DNA of 64,000 bases from Streptomyces asiaticus (GTDB lineage: Bacteria > Actinomycetota > Actinomycetes > Streptomycetales > Streptomycetaceae). The translations under genes were made by a program, and so were the position numbers. The stretch spans positions 1,922,001 to 1,986,000 of the forward strand of contig NZ_JAGSHX010000006.1 in the NCBI RefSeq assembly GCF_018138715.1, in the 5' to 3' direction. Of this stretch, positions 52,523 through 60,403 are shown piece after piece. The notes below the pieces were generated by a model. It ran no database searches and was not told where the DNA came from. It saw only the letters and a list, made by a program, of their open reading frames with translations. Numbering within the stretch: position 1 is the stretch's first letter; every line of letters begins with the position of its first letter.

Positions 52523-53809
52523 CTACCGCTGATAGCGGGCGAGCACCAGGTTCCCGTCGTCGACCAGCCGCTCCCGCAACTCCCCCATGCCGATCGCCCC
52601 GCTGTAGTACTCCTGCAACGCCGGGGTGGCCACCTTGTCCTTCCACTCCGGGTAGCCGCGCACCGTCTGCGCGGGCGCCGGGCGCAGCTGTCCGGCCAGG
52701 GAGGTGCCGGTGGCCCAGCCGTGGCGGCGGGTGCGCAAAGCAGGGTCCCGCAGCGCGGTCCGGCCCGTGGGGAGCATCCAGTCGCCCCGGGCGAGCCGCA
52801 CCATATGCGGCGGGCGCAGGAAGAAGTCGATGAAGCGGGCGGCCTCCCGCTGGTACGGGCTGTCCGCGGCGATGGACAGCGTCTGCGGGCTGACCCCCTG
52901 CCGCTGGTCGCCGCCCGGCCCGGCCGGGGACGGCAGTACGGTCCAGGCGAACCCCTTGGGCGCCTGCTGCACGACCTGCTGACGGTAGGAGAAGCCGAGC
53001 GGCACCATCGCGTACTTCCCGCCGAAGAAGCCGGGGAGGGTGTCGGAGCCGCCCATGCCGAGGGTGGTCCGTGCGGCGGTGCGGTCGCCGCCCAGCTGGT
53101 CGTGGATGACGCGGGGCACCCGCTGGTCGGCGGCATCGAACCGGACGGTGACCTTGCCGTCCGTGCCCCGGTGGAAGACCTTGCCGCCGGTGGAGAGCGA
53201 GAGGTTGAGGGTCGCGGAGACGGGCTCCTTGAGCGGCCAGGCCACGCCGTACGTCCCGTCCCGGGTCAGCTCCTCCGCCGCGTCCTCGAACTCGGCCCAG
53301 CTCCAGGGACGTTCGGCGGTGGGGATCCGCACCCGGGCCCGCTCCAGCAGCGTGCGGTTGGCGATGAGCACGCGCGGCTCCTGGAGGAACGGCACACCGT
53401 GGACGCCGCCGTCGAAGGTGGCGGTCTGCCAGGTCCGGGGTGGGATCTCGTCCTTGAGCCGCCGGGGCAGCAGGTCGGTGAGATCGGCGAGATAGCCGCC
53501 GTAGGCGAAGTCGGCGAGGTCGTCGGTGGCGTCATGGATGATGTCGGGCGCCTCACCGCCCTCGAAGGAGGTGAGCAGCTGGTCGTGGACGCCGTCCCAG
53601 CTGCCCTGGACATATTCGACCCGGATGTCGGGGTGGGCCGCGTTCCACTCCCCCACCAGCTGTTTGTTGGCCACCACCGATTCCTGCTGCCAGGCCAGCG
53701 ACTGGAAGCGCAGGGTGATCCGGCCGCCGGTCCCCCGCCGCCGCTCGGGCGCGCAGCCGGACAGCAGCGCCCCGGTGGCGGACGCGGCCAGCAGCGTCCG
53801 GCGGCGCAT
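52523..53809 (-). CDS. Sugar-type ABC transporter substrate-binding lipoprotein
   Basis: The 428-residue protein begins MRRRTLLAASATGALLSGCAPE: a short, Arg-rich signal with lipobox LSGC. The mature domain is a bacterial extracellular solute-binding protein family 1 (MalE-like): WNAAHPDIRVEYVQGSWDGVHDQLLTSF, APDIIHDATDDLADFAYGG, GGKVFHRGTDGKVTVRFD, QREAARFIDFFLRP. Its start overlaps the stop of the second permease (TGATG). It delivers a carbohydrate or similar solute to the two permeases; the ligand is not predictable. Confidence 0.92.
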   Translation of the reverse strand: MRRRTLLAASATGALLSGCAPERRRGTGGRITLRFQSLAWQQESVVANKQLVGEWNAAHPDIRVEYVQGSWDGVHDQLLTSFEGGEAPDIIHDATDDLADFAYGGYLADLTDLLPRRLKDEIPPRTWQTATFDGGVHGVPFLQEPRVLIANRTLLERARVRIPTAERPWSWAEFEDAAEELTRDGTYGVAWPLKEPVSATLNLSLSTGGKVFHRGTDGKVTVRFDAADQRVPRVIHDQLGGDRTAARTTLGMGGSDTLPGFFGGKYAMVPLGFSYRQQVVQQAPKGFAWTVLPSPAGPGGDQRQGVSPQTLSIAADSPYQREAARFIDFFLRPPHMVRLARGDWMLPTGRTALRDPALRTRRHGWATGTSLAGQLRPAPAQTVRGYPEWKDKVATPALQEYYSGAIGMGELRERLVDDGNLVLARYQR

Positions 53810-54753
53810 CAGTGCTTCACCGCCCCGGCCAGGGTGCCGCTGGTGATCCGGCGCTGGATGAGCGCGAACAGCACGAGCGAGGGCAGGGTCGCCAGCAGTG
53901 AGGCGGCGGCGAGCGGGCCGAGATCGGCGACGCCCTCGGTTCCGATGAAGTGGGTGAGGATGATCGGCATCGTCTGTTTCCGCGGCGACTTGAGCAGGAC
54001 GAGCGCGAAGAAGAACTCGTTCCAGGCGGTGATGAACGCGAAGAGCGCGGTGGCCACGATGCCGGGGGTCAGCAGCGGCATGGTGACGGAGACCAGCACG
54101 CGCAGTCTGCCCGCGCCGTCCACGGCCGCGGCCTCCTCCAGCTCGCGCGGTACGGCCCGGGCGTACCCGGCCAGCATCCACAGGGCGAACGGCAGGGACC
54201 ACACCACGTACACCATGATCAGCCCGGAGAGGGAGTCGATCAGCCGGACCTCCTTGAGCACCAGGAACAGCGGGATGATCACCAGGACGAAGGGGAACGC
54301 CTGGCTGACCACGATCCAGCCGGTGGCCGCCCGGGACAGCGCGGAGCGGTGGTGGCGGGCCATCACATACGCCATGGGGGTGGCGATGGCGACGGTGATG
54401 ACCGCGGCGGCGAGGGAGGCGATCAGGCTGTTGCCCGCGGACCGCAACAGCGGCTGCTCATCGAACGCCTGGCGGAAGTTGTCGAGGGTGGGATGGTCGG
54501 GGATCCAGCCCGGGTGGAGGCTCGCCAGCTCGCGCGGCGGCTTGAACGCGGTGGAGACCAGCCACAGCAGGGGGAAGGCGAGGAAGACCAGATAGCCGAG
54601 GAGGGCGAGGTACTGGCCGGTGCGCGCCGCGCGGCGCCTGGCGGTGGGGCCGCGACGCCCGGCGGTTCGATGGTGGCGCACCTCGCCGGGGCTGGGGCCG
54701 GGGCCGCGATGCCCGGGGACGGGGCTGGGCATGTCGCTGGGGCGGGGGCTCAT
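53809..54753 (-). CDS. Carbohydrate ABC transporter permease (MalG-like)
   Basis: The 314-residue protein has a basic, Pro-rich N-terminus and six predicted transmembrane helices starting YLALLGYLVFLAFPLLWLVSTAFKP. The EAA motif is ELEEAAAVDGAGRLRVLVSVTMPLLTPG. AWNEFFFALVLL is characteristic of CUT1 MalG-type permeases. It overlaps the first permease gene by four bases and the binding-protein gene by one codon base, giving a coupled operon. Confidence 0.94.
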   Translation of the reverse strand: MSPRPSDMPSPVPGHRGPGPSPGEVRHHRTAGRRGPTARRRAARTGQYLALLGYLVFLAFPLLWLVSTAFKPPRELASLHPGWIPDHPTLDNFRQAFDEQPLLRSAGNSLIASLAAAVITVAIATPMAYVMARHHRSALSRAATGWIVVSQAFPFVLVIIPLFLVLKEVRLIDSLSGLIMVYVVWSLPFALWMLAGYARAVPRELEEAAAVDGAGRLRVLVSVTMPLLTPGIVATALFAFITAWNEFFFALVLLKSPRKQTMPIILTHFIGTEGVADLGPLAAASLLATLPSLVLFALIQRRITSGTLAGAVKH

Positions 54754-55739
54754 GCCTCGTCGTCTCCCTTCAGCCGGGCCACGAGATGGACGGCCAGCAG
54801 GATGGAGACCACCGCCACCAGCACACAGCCCATGGCCGCCGCGTAGCCGAACTGGCCGTAGCGGAAAGCCTCTTCATAGGCGAAGAGCATCGGCAGCCGG
54901 GTGCGGCCGCCGGGCCCGCCGCCCGTCAGGACGTAGACCAGGGCGAAGGAGTTGACGTTCCAGATGAAGCTGAGCGCGCTGATGGCCAGGGCGATGGGCC
55001 TGATGGCGGGCCAGGTGACGGCGCGGAAGCGGCGCCAGGCACCGGCGCCGTCCATGGCCGCGGCCTCGTGCAGTTCGCGCGGCACATTCGAGAGCCCGGC
55101 CAGCAGGGTGACCGTGACCTGCGGAAGCCGTGCCCAGATGCCGACCACGACGACGGCGGGCAGGGCGGTGGACAGACTGCCGAGCCAGTCGCGGTGGGTG
55201 CCCAGCGTCTCGTTGAGCACTCCCGCGTCGGGGTGGTAGACCAGCCGCCACATGATGCCGACCACGACCTCCGGCATAGCCCAGGGGACGATCGCGAGCG
55301 CCCGCGACAGCCAGCGGAACCGCAGGTCCTGGTGGAGCAGCAGGGCGAGGCCGAGCGCGAGCAGGAACTGCGGTACGGAGACGGCCACCGCCCACACCAG
55401 ACCGATCCGGAAGGACTCCCAGAAGAGGGTGTCGCGCAGCAGGTCCTGGAAGTTGAGCAGCCCGATCCACTGGGTGGGGTCGGTGCGGCCCGCCTGGGAG
55501 TCGGTGAAGGCGAGCGCGATGCCGTAGAGGAGCGGGCCGACGCTGAGGAGGAGGATCGGGATCAGCGCGGGCAGGACCAGGAACCACGCCCCGTGGGTGC
55601 CGTCCTGACGGCGTGCCATGCGGCTGCCCGGGCCCTTGGCGGAGCCCCGGTCCTTGGTGGAGCCCCGGCCCTTGGCGGAGCCCCGGCCCTTGGCGGAGCC
55701 CGGGTCCGAGCGCGCCGGGTCGGCGGTCGCGGGTATCAC
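54750..55739 (-). CDS. Carbohydrate ABC transporter permease (MalF-like)
   Basis: The 329-residue protein has six transmembrane helices from AWFLVLPALIPILLLSVGPLLYG. The EAA motif is ELHEAAAMDGAGAWRRFRAVTWPAIRP, and LTGGGPGGRTRLPMLFAYEEAFR follows as in MalF-type permeases. GTG 55739 is taken as the start because AAGGGGG is seven bases upstream. This places an 18-bp tandem repeat inside the N-terminal coding region (repeated GSAKGRG units). ATG 55619 (MARRQDGT), just before the first helix, is the alternative. First gene of the three-gene operon. Confidence 0.92.
   Translation of the reverse strand: MIPATADPARSDPGSAKGRGSAKGRGSTKDRGSAKGPGSRMARRQDGTHGAWFLVLPALIPILLLSVGPLLYGIALAFTDSQAGRTDPTQWIGLLNFQDLLRDTLFWESFRIGLVWAVAVSVPQFLLALGLALLLHQDLRFRWLSRALAIVPWAMPEVVVGIMWRLVYHPDAGVLNETLGTHRDWLGSLSTALPAVVVVGIWARLPQVTVTLLAGLSNVPRELHEAAAMDGAGAWRRFRAVTWPAIRPIALAISALSFIWNVNSFALVYVLTGGGPGGRTRLPMLFAYEEAFRYGQFGYAAAMGCVLVAVVSILLAVHLVARLKGDDEA
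55633..55704. repeat. 18-bp tandem repeat, four copies, in the permease N-terminus
   Basis: Unit CCCTTGGCGGAGCCCCGG at 55633, 55651 (two substitutions), 55669 and 55687 (one substitution). The length is a multiple of three, so copy-number change would keep the permease frame, encoding six-residue units such as GSAKGR on the minus strand. Confidence 0.9.
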
Positions 55740-55855
55740 GGCAGGGCCCCCTTCGGACGCGGTGGGAGGGCGGTCCGAGTGGGAGAGCCCACGTCATCGT
55801 GCGGAGGGCGGGCGGTGCAGTCAAGCGGTTCCACCTGCGACAGTCGACGCAGCGT

Positions 55856-55900
55856 TCGGTACGGCGATCGATGCCGCAGTCGGTACGGCGGTCGGTACGG
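55856..55900. repeat. TCGGTACGG direct repeats in a divergent promoter region
   Basis: TCGGTACGG occurs at 55856-55864, 55880-55888 and 55892-55900, with start spacings of 24 and 12 bp. They lie in the 195-bp gap between the permease operon and the divergent phosphotransferase. This could be a binding array for a regulator of either unit. Confidence 0.5.
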
Positions 55901-55934
55901 TGCTACGGACATCGGCGCGGAGAAGGGACATTCG

Positions 55935-56849
55935 GTGGTGGAGGTCGCGTTCACGGAGGAGCGGGCGCGGGCGGTGCTCTCGGCCGCGCTGCCGCCCTAC
56001 CGGGCCGGTACGGCGGAGGCCCGGCTGCTGGCCCTCGGTGAGAACGCCGTCTTCGCCGTCGACAGCCTCGACCTGGTGGTCCGGATCAGCCGAGACCTTG
56101 AGGTGTGGGACCGGGCCGCCCGGGAGCTGAGGATCGCCGACTGGCTCGCCCGGGAGGGGCTGCCCGCGGTCCGCCCCGACCGGCGCTTCGGCCCCGAGCA
56201 GCCGCTTCCGTTCGCCAACCACCTCGTCACGTACTGGCAGCGGCTTCCCGACCCGGTACGCCCCGCCGGGGCGCGCGATCTCGCGGAGCTGCTGCGGATG
56301 GTGCACGCCCTGCCCGACCCGCCCGGCGACCCGGCGCCGCTGCCGCTGCCGCGCCGCGATCTGCTGGGTGGGGTCGAGCGCTGGCTGCGGCTGGCCGGGG
56401 ACGCGATCGACCCGGCGGACGCGGCGTATCTGCGCGCCCGCCGGGACGACGTCGCGGCCGCCGCCGAGGAGCTGACCCCGCGCCTCGCTCCCGGCCCGAT
56501 CCACGGCGACGCGCTGCCGCGCAATGTGCACATCGGTCCGGACGGCCCGGTGCTGGTGGACCTGGAGACCTTCTCGCACGATCTGCGCGAGCACGATCTG
56601 GTGGTGATGGCCCTGGCCCGGGACCGCTATGGACTCGGTGCGGCGGAGTACGACGCGTTCGTGGCGGAGTACGGCTGGGACGTCCGCGAGTGGCCCGGCT
56701 GCGCGGTGCTGCGGGGCGCGCGCGAGACCGCCAGCTGTGCCTGGGTCTCCCAGCACGCCCCGGGCAACCCGGCGGCCCGCGCCGAGTTCGCCCGCCGCAT
56801 CGCCTCCCTGCGGGAGGGCGACACGGCGGTGCGCTGGCACACGTTCTGA
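55935..56849 (+). CDS. Aminoglycoside phosphotransferase (APH)-fold kinase
   Basis: The 304-residue protein has the APH/choline-kinase fold: nucleotide-loop region LLALGENAVFAVDSLDLVVRIS, then APGPIHGDALPRNVHI (catalytic Asp of the HGD Brenner motif) and GPVLVDLETFSHDLREHDL (metal-binding Asp of the DFG-equivalent). HGDALPRN is typical of the APH-like family found widely in Streptomyces, most members of which do not act on aminoglycosides. GTG 55935 is six bases after AAGGGA; GTG 55938 is equally possible. The substrate is unknown. Confidence 0.87.
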   Translation: MVEVAFTEERARAVLSAALPPYRAGTAEARLLALGENAVFAVDSLDLVVRISRDLEVWDRAARELRIADWLAREGLPAVRPDRRFGPEQPLPFANHLVTYWQRLPDPVRPAGARDLAELLRMVHALPDPPGDPAPLPLPRRDLLGGVERWLRLAGDAIDPADAAYLRARRDDVAAAAEELTPRLAPGPIHGDALPRNVHIGPDGPVLVDLETFSHDLREHDLVVMALARDRYGLGAAEYDAFVAEYGWDVREWPGCAVLRGARETASCAWVSQHAPGNPAARAEFARRIASLREGDTAVRWHTF

Positions 56850-56889
56850 GCGAAACGCGGCGCCGACCGACCCGCCGTGGGGCATTCGC

Positions 56890-57504
56890 TCAGGCGCGCC
56901 ATCCCGGGTCGCGGCCGCTCAAGGCGATCGCGCGGTCCAGCGGAGGCGCATCGGCCGGGACGGGGACCATGGGGCCGAACAGCTCCTTGGGTCGCTCCTC
57001 GTCCGGGACCGCCGACAGCCATCCGATGATGGTCTCGACGCTGCCGGGATCGCAGTCATAGGGCTGGCCGGTGGCGCGGGCGAGATCCCAGCCGTGGATC
57101 ACCAGCTCGTCCAGCGCCACGATGCCCATCATCTGGGCGGGCATGGTGACGCCCCCGGCCTCCGCGGTGCCCAACCAGGCGGACGGCTCGCGCCAGGCCA
57201 CGGCCAGCGCGTCCAGACGGCGCGGCAGTTCCTGCCGCCAGTCGGGGTCCAGCCGGTCGGCCGACCCCTGCCCGGGGGCGGGGCCCGCCGCCTCCGTGGT
57301 CTTCTCGGCGGCGTGGCGCATGGCGAGGGCGAGCCCCATGAAGTGGTCGAGCAGATCGGCCACGGAGTAGGCGCCACACGGTGTGGGCGCGCTGAGCTGC
57401 TCGTCCGTGATGCCGCTGAGCAGCGCCGTCACCCGCTGCGCTGTGGGTCCGAAATCGATCACGGTGGTCTGTTCATCGGTCACGGTCGTCTTCTCCTCGC
57501 TCAA
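56890..57504 (-). CDS. TIGR03086 family DinB-like metal-binding protein
   Basis: The 204-residue protein has IDFGPTAQRVTALLSGITDEQLSAPTPCGAYSVADLLDHFMGL, then MGIVALDELVIHGWDLARATGQPY, the pattern of TIGR03086/maleylpyruvate-isomerase-like DinB proteins. The His in LLDHFMG and the two in ELVIHGWD fit the metal triad. Related proteins use mycothiol; the activity here is not known. The gene is monocistronic, with repeat-rich DNA upstream. Confidence 0.88.
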   Translation of the reverse strand: MSEEKTTVTDEQTTVIDFGPTAQRVTALLSGITDEQLSAPTPCGAYSVADLLDHFMGLALAMRHAAEKTTEAAGPAPGQGSADRLDPDWRQELPRRLDALAVAWREPSAWLGTAEAGGVTMPAQMMGIVALDELVIHGWDLARATGQPYDCDPGSVETIIGWLSAVPDEERPKELFGPMVPVPADAPPLDRAIALSGRDPGWRA

Positions 57505-57522
57505 GTCCGGGGTCCGTCCCCC

Positions 57523-57576
57523 TTACCCGTACGGACCGGCTTATCCGTACGGACCGGCTTATCCGTACGGACCGGC
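57523..57576. repeat. 18-bp tandem repeat, three copies
   Basis: TTACCCGTACGGACCGGC followed by two copies of TTATCCGTACGGACCGGC. CCGTACGG within each unit is itself an 8-bp palindrome. The array starts 19 bp upstream of the TIGR03086 gene start on the minus strand, so it lies in that gene's promoter or leader. Confidence 0.92.
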
Positions 57577-57635
57577 CCGCCGCCGGAAACTCATCGGTGC
57601 GGCGCGCTTCCGATATCCGCCCGATTGGGCCGCCG

Positions 57636-57719
57636 CCCCAGCCCGGTGGGCCGCTACCCCAACCCGGTGGGCCGCCGCCCCAACCCGGTGGGCCGCTACC
57701 CCAACCCGGTGGGCCGCTA
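57636..57719. repeat. 21-bp tandem repeat, four copies
   Basis: Unit CCCCAACCCGGTGGGCCGCTA at 57636, 57657, 57678 and 57699, with one to two substitutions in the first two copies. Each unit contains CCCGGTGGG, which can form a short stem. The last three bases (CTA) are the complement of the exonuclease stop codon, so the array begins exactly at that gene's end. Confidence 0.92.
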
Positions 57720-58439
57720 CCCCACCACCGCCCCCGCCTCCCGCAGCGGCCAGCCGCCGTCCACCACCGCGTCCGGAGTGCCCTTGCGGCGCAGCCAGGA
57801 CTGGAAGTCGGCCGCCCAGTGCGCGTACCACCCCACCTGCTTGCGGTGGAGGTCCCACAACTCGAGCCCGGCGACCTCGCCGTACCGCTCGGCGAGCGCG
57901 CAGGCGACCCGCACCGCCGCCAGCGCGTCCGCACCGGCGTCATGGGCGCGGTCGTGCACCACCCCGTACTCCCCGCAGACGGCCTCCAGCGTGCGCTTGC
58001 CCTTGCGGTAGCGGTCGACGGCGCGGTCTATCGTGTACGGATCCACGACGGGGCCGGTAGCCGCGCCCTCCAGCCGCTCGCTCAGCGGGCGCAGCCCGTG
58101 CCGCCCCAACTCGGCGGCGAGCAGGCTGAGATCGAACGCCGCGTTGTACGCCACCACCGGGGCGCCGGCGCGCCAGTGCGCCACCAGCACCTCGGCGACC
58201 TCCTCGACCACCTCGCGGGCGGGCCTGCCCTCCGCCGCCGCCCGCTCACCGGTGATCCCGTGCACCGCCACGGCGTCCTCGGGGATGGGCACTTGGGGGT
58301 CGGCCAGCCACTCGCGCCGCCCGACCGGCTCCCCGCCCCTCACCTCGACCACGGCCGCCGTCACGATCCGTGCCGTGCGCGGATCGGTGCCCGTCGTCTC
58401 CAGGTCGAATCCGATCAGCAGCCCCCGGTGCCAGCCCAT
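57717..58439 (-). CDS. DEDDh 3'-5' exonuclease (DnaQ-like)
   Basis: The 240-residue exonuclease has ExoI FDLETTGTDP, an HGITGE segment, ExoII VVAYNAAFDLSLLAAEL and ExoIII HDAGADALAAVRV with the catalytic His and Asp (DEDDh class). It lacks polymerase or GIY-YIG domains, so it is a stand-alone nuclease of the DNA polymerase III epsilon superfamily, probably involved in DNA repair or RNA/DNA turnover. ATG 58439 (MGWHRGLL) has AGGGAGG about seven bases upstream and is preferred over earlier in-frame starts. It is divergent from the GntR gene. Confidence 0.93.
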   Translation of the reverse strand: MGWHRGLLIGFDLETTGTDPRTARIVTAAVVEVRGGEPVGRREWLADPQVPIPEDAVAVHGITGERAAAEGRPAREVVEEVAEVLVAHWRAGAPVVAYNAAFDLSLLAAELGRHGLRPLSERLEGAATGPVVDPYTIDRAVDRYRKGKRTLEAVCGEYGVVHDRAHDAGADALAAVRVACALAERYGEVAGLELWDLHRKQVGWYAHWAADFQSWLRRKGTPDAVVDGGWPLREAGAVVG

Positions 58440-58522
58440 GGTCGCCCCTCCCTTTGTCGTACTTCCCCCATGTGTGCACCACCTTCCCATGCACCACTGA
58501 CAACGGCCGGTGCGCCGGACCA

Positions 58523-58544
58523 AGTCCTCAGACGTCTGAGGACT
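58523..58544. promoter_or_regulatory. Perfect 22-bp palindromic operator upstream of the GntR/FCD gene
   Basis: The core GTCCTCAGACGTCTGAGGAC plus one matching base on each side is fully self-complementary. It lies 54 bp upstream of the GntR start and 84 bp from the divergent exonuclease start. A second inverted repeat GGACTC-N7-GAGTCC (58540-58558) overlaps its edge. FCD-type GntR regulators usually bind short palindromes near their own promoter. Confidence 0.8.
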
Positions 58545-58597
58545 CTGTGTTAGAGTCCCCGCCGTCCTCGCACGATCGTTCAGGGAGAGGCGGCGCG

Positions 58598-59335
58598 GTG
58601 GCGGCGGAGACGGCACGCTTGCGGCACGGGCCCGTGGTGCCACGGGTCGAGAGCGCCCTGCGCGCGATGCTCACCGAGGGCCGCTGGCGGCCCGGCGAGC
58701 GACTGCCCAACGAGGTGGCGCTCGCCGCCGAACTGGGCGTCGGCCGCTCCTCGGTACGGGAGGCCGTACGCCTGCTGACCCATGACGGGCTGGTCGAGGT
58801 GCGGCACGGCTCGGGCACCTACGCCGCGAAGCCCCCGGCCCCCGCCGAGGAGGGCGATATACGGCGGCTGCTGCGCCGGGCCCGGCTGCGCGAGGTGTAC
58901 GAGGTGCGCCGCGCCCTGGAGGTCGAGGCCGCCCGGCTGGCCGCCGGGCGCATCCGCCCCGAGGACGTCGGGCGGCTGCGGGACCACCTCGCGCTGCGCG
59001 AGGAGCGGACCGGAGGCGATCCGGCCGCCTTCGTGGACGCCGATCTGGCCTTCCACCGGACCGTGGTGGAGCTGTCCGGGAACGCCGTGCTGCTGGGCCT
59101 GTTCACCTCCGTCCTCCCGGTGCTGCGCGAGGCGCTGGTGGAGATGGTCAGCCACGAACCGGCCCTGCCCGATGTGTCGTGCGCCCACGCCGAGCTGCTG
59201 GACGGGCTGGCCCGCGGTGACGCCGACGCCGCGATCGCGGCCACGGTCTCCCATCTCGAGGCCGTCATGGAACTCTTCGCAAGCGATGAAGGCGACAACA
59301 GCGACACCAGCGAAAAGGAGGTGGCGGCCCCGTGA
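58598..59335 (+). CDS. GntR family regulator, FCD (FadR-like) subfamily
   Basis: The 245-residue protein has an N-terminal winged HTH (VESALRAMLTEGRWRPGERLPNEVALAAELGVGRSSVREAVRLL and a HGSGTYAA wing) and a C-terminal FCD domain. FVDADLAFHRTVVELSGN, VSHEPALPDVSCAHAELLDGLARGD and VSHLEAVMELF carry the Asp/His residues that bind a metal in this class. The GTG start follows GGGAGAGG by about seven bases. The stop overlaps the ABC ATPase start (GTGA), so the two are co-translated and the ATPase is the likely regulated partner. Effector unknown. Confidence 0.93.
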   Translation: MAAETARLRHGPVVPRVESALRAMLTEGRWRPGERLPNEVALAAELGVGRSSVREAVRLLTHDGLVEVRHGSGTYAAKPPAPAEEGDIRRLLRRARLREVYEVRRALEVEAARLAAGRIRPEDVGRLRDHLALREERTGGDPAAFVDADLAFHRTVVELSGNAVLLGLFTSVLPVLREALVEMVSHEPALPDVSCAHAELLDGLARGDADAAIAATVSHLEAVMELFASDEGDNSDTSEKEVAAP

Positions 59336-60171
59336 CCGCCCCGGCCGTCCCCGTACTCAGGCTGCGCGAGGTGGATGTGGTGCGCGACGGCACCCCGCTG
59401 CTGCGCTCGATCTCGCTCACCGTCCACCAGGGCGAGCACTGGGCGCTGCTCGGCTCCAACGGCGCGGGCAAGTCCACCCTGCTGAGCCTGGCGGGCGCGC
59501 TGGTGCACCCCACGCGCGGCACCGTGGAGGTCCTCGGCCGCACGCTGGGGCGAGTGGATCTGCGGGAGCTGCGGTCGTTCGTGGGCCATGTGGATCCCCG
59601 GCATCCGCTGCGCTCACCGCTGCGGGTGCGGGACGTGGTGCTCACCGGGCTGACCAACACCGTGGAGCCGGTCCCCCGCCACCGCCCCACCCCCGACCAG
59701 CGCGACCGGGCCGACCGGCTGCTGACCACCCTCGGCATGGGCGGGAAGCTGGACGCGCGCTGGCCGACGCTGTCGCAGGGGCAGCGCGGCCGGGTGCTGA
59801 TCGCCCGGGCGCTGATGCCCCTCCCTCGGCTGCTGCTGCTCGACGAACCGGCCACCGGTCTGGATCTGGCCGCCCGTGAGCAACTGCTGGAGAGCCTGGA
59901 CACCCTGCGCCGGGACCACCGCGAACTGGCCACGGTCCTGGTCACCCACCACCTGGAGGAGCTGCCCGCCAGCACCACCCACGCCATGCTGCTGCGTACC
60001 GGGGAGTGCCTGGCGTCGGGCGCGGTGGACGAGGTGGTGACCACCGACCACATCACCAAGTGCTTCGACCACCCGGTGCACATCAGCCGCACCGAGGGCC
60101 GCTGGGCCGCCCGCGCCCTGCGGCCGCCGTACCAGGGCACGGGCTCCGCAGGGGTGTCCGACGCATCGTGA
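59332..60171 (+). CDS. ABC transporter ATP-binding protein without linked permease
   Basis: The 279-residue ATPase has Walker A GSNGAGKSTLL, signature LSQGQRGRVLIARAL, Walker B LLLLDEPATGLD and switch His THHLEELPASTTHAMLLR. The sequence resembles the YlmA/ModF-like group of stand-alone ABC ATPases more than a standard importer subunit. The GTG start overlaps the GntR stop by four bases. No transmembrane partner is in the window, so it either works with a distant permease or has a non-transport role. Confidence 0.92.
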   Translation: MTAPAVPVLRLREVDVVRDGTPLLRSISLTVHQGEHWALLGSNGAGKSTLLSLAGALVHPTRGTVEVLGRTLGRVDLRELRSFVGHVDPRHPLRSPLRVRDVVLTGLTNTVEPVPRHRPTPDQRDRADRLLTTLGMGGKLDARWPTLSQGQRGRVLIARALMPLPRLLLLDEPATGLDLAAREQLLESLDTLRRDHRELATVLVTHHLEELPASTTHAMLLRTGECLASGAVDEVVTTDHITKCFDHPVHISRTEGRWAARALRPPYQGTGSAGVSDAS

Positions 60172-60184
60172 CGCCTGCGGCGGG

Positions 60185-60280
60185 CCACGCGGCGGAGCCG
60201 CATGTCGATGCTTCCCCCCCTCCCCGCCCCTTCCCAGCACCTGACGATATGCGGCTCCGCCGCGTGGGGGGCTCCGCCCC
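60185..60280. terminator. Long inverted repeat and secondary hairpin between convergent genes
   Basis: CCACGCGGCGGAGCCGCAT (60185-60203) and ATGCGGCTCCGCCGCGTGG (60249-60267) are perfect 19-bp complements separated by 45 bp. They are followed by GGGGCTCCGCCCC, a smaller hairpin. The region lies between the ABC ATPase stop (60171) and the convergent SAV2148 stop (60404) and has no ORF of substance. A bidirectional terminator or transcription boundary is likely. Confidence 0.75.
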
Positions 60281-60403
60281 AGACCCCGCTCCTCAAACTC
60301 CCCCAGCTACCGCCGGGAGGTGCCCCCTGGAGGGGCTGGGAGGCGGGGAGGGGGAACAAGCCCCGTCGGACAGCCCGTAGGGGCAGCGCGCCGACTCGTC
60401 CGT

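Noticed and set aside
55935..56849. Aminoglycoside resistance gene
   Set aside because: It has the APH fold but HGDALPRN and the rest match generic APH-like kinases; no evidence for an antibiotic substrate.
57523..57719. CRISPR-like array
   Set aside because: Units are contiguous tandem copies without unique spacers and no cas genes are present.
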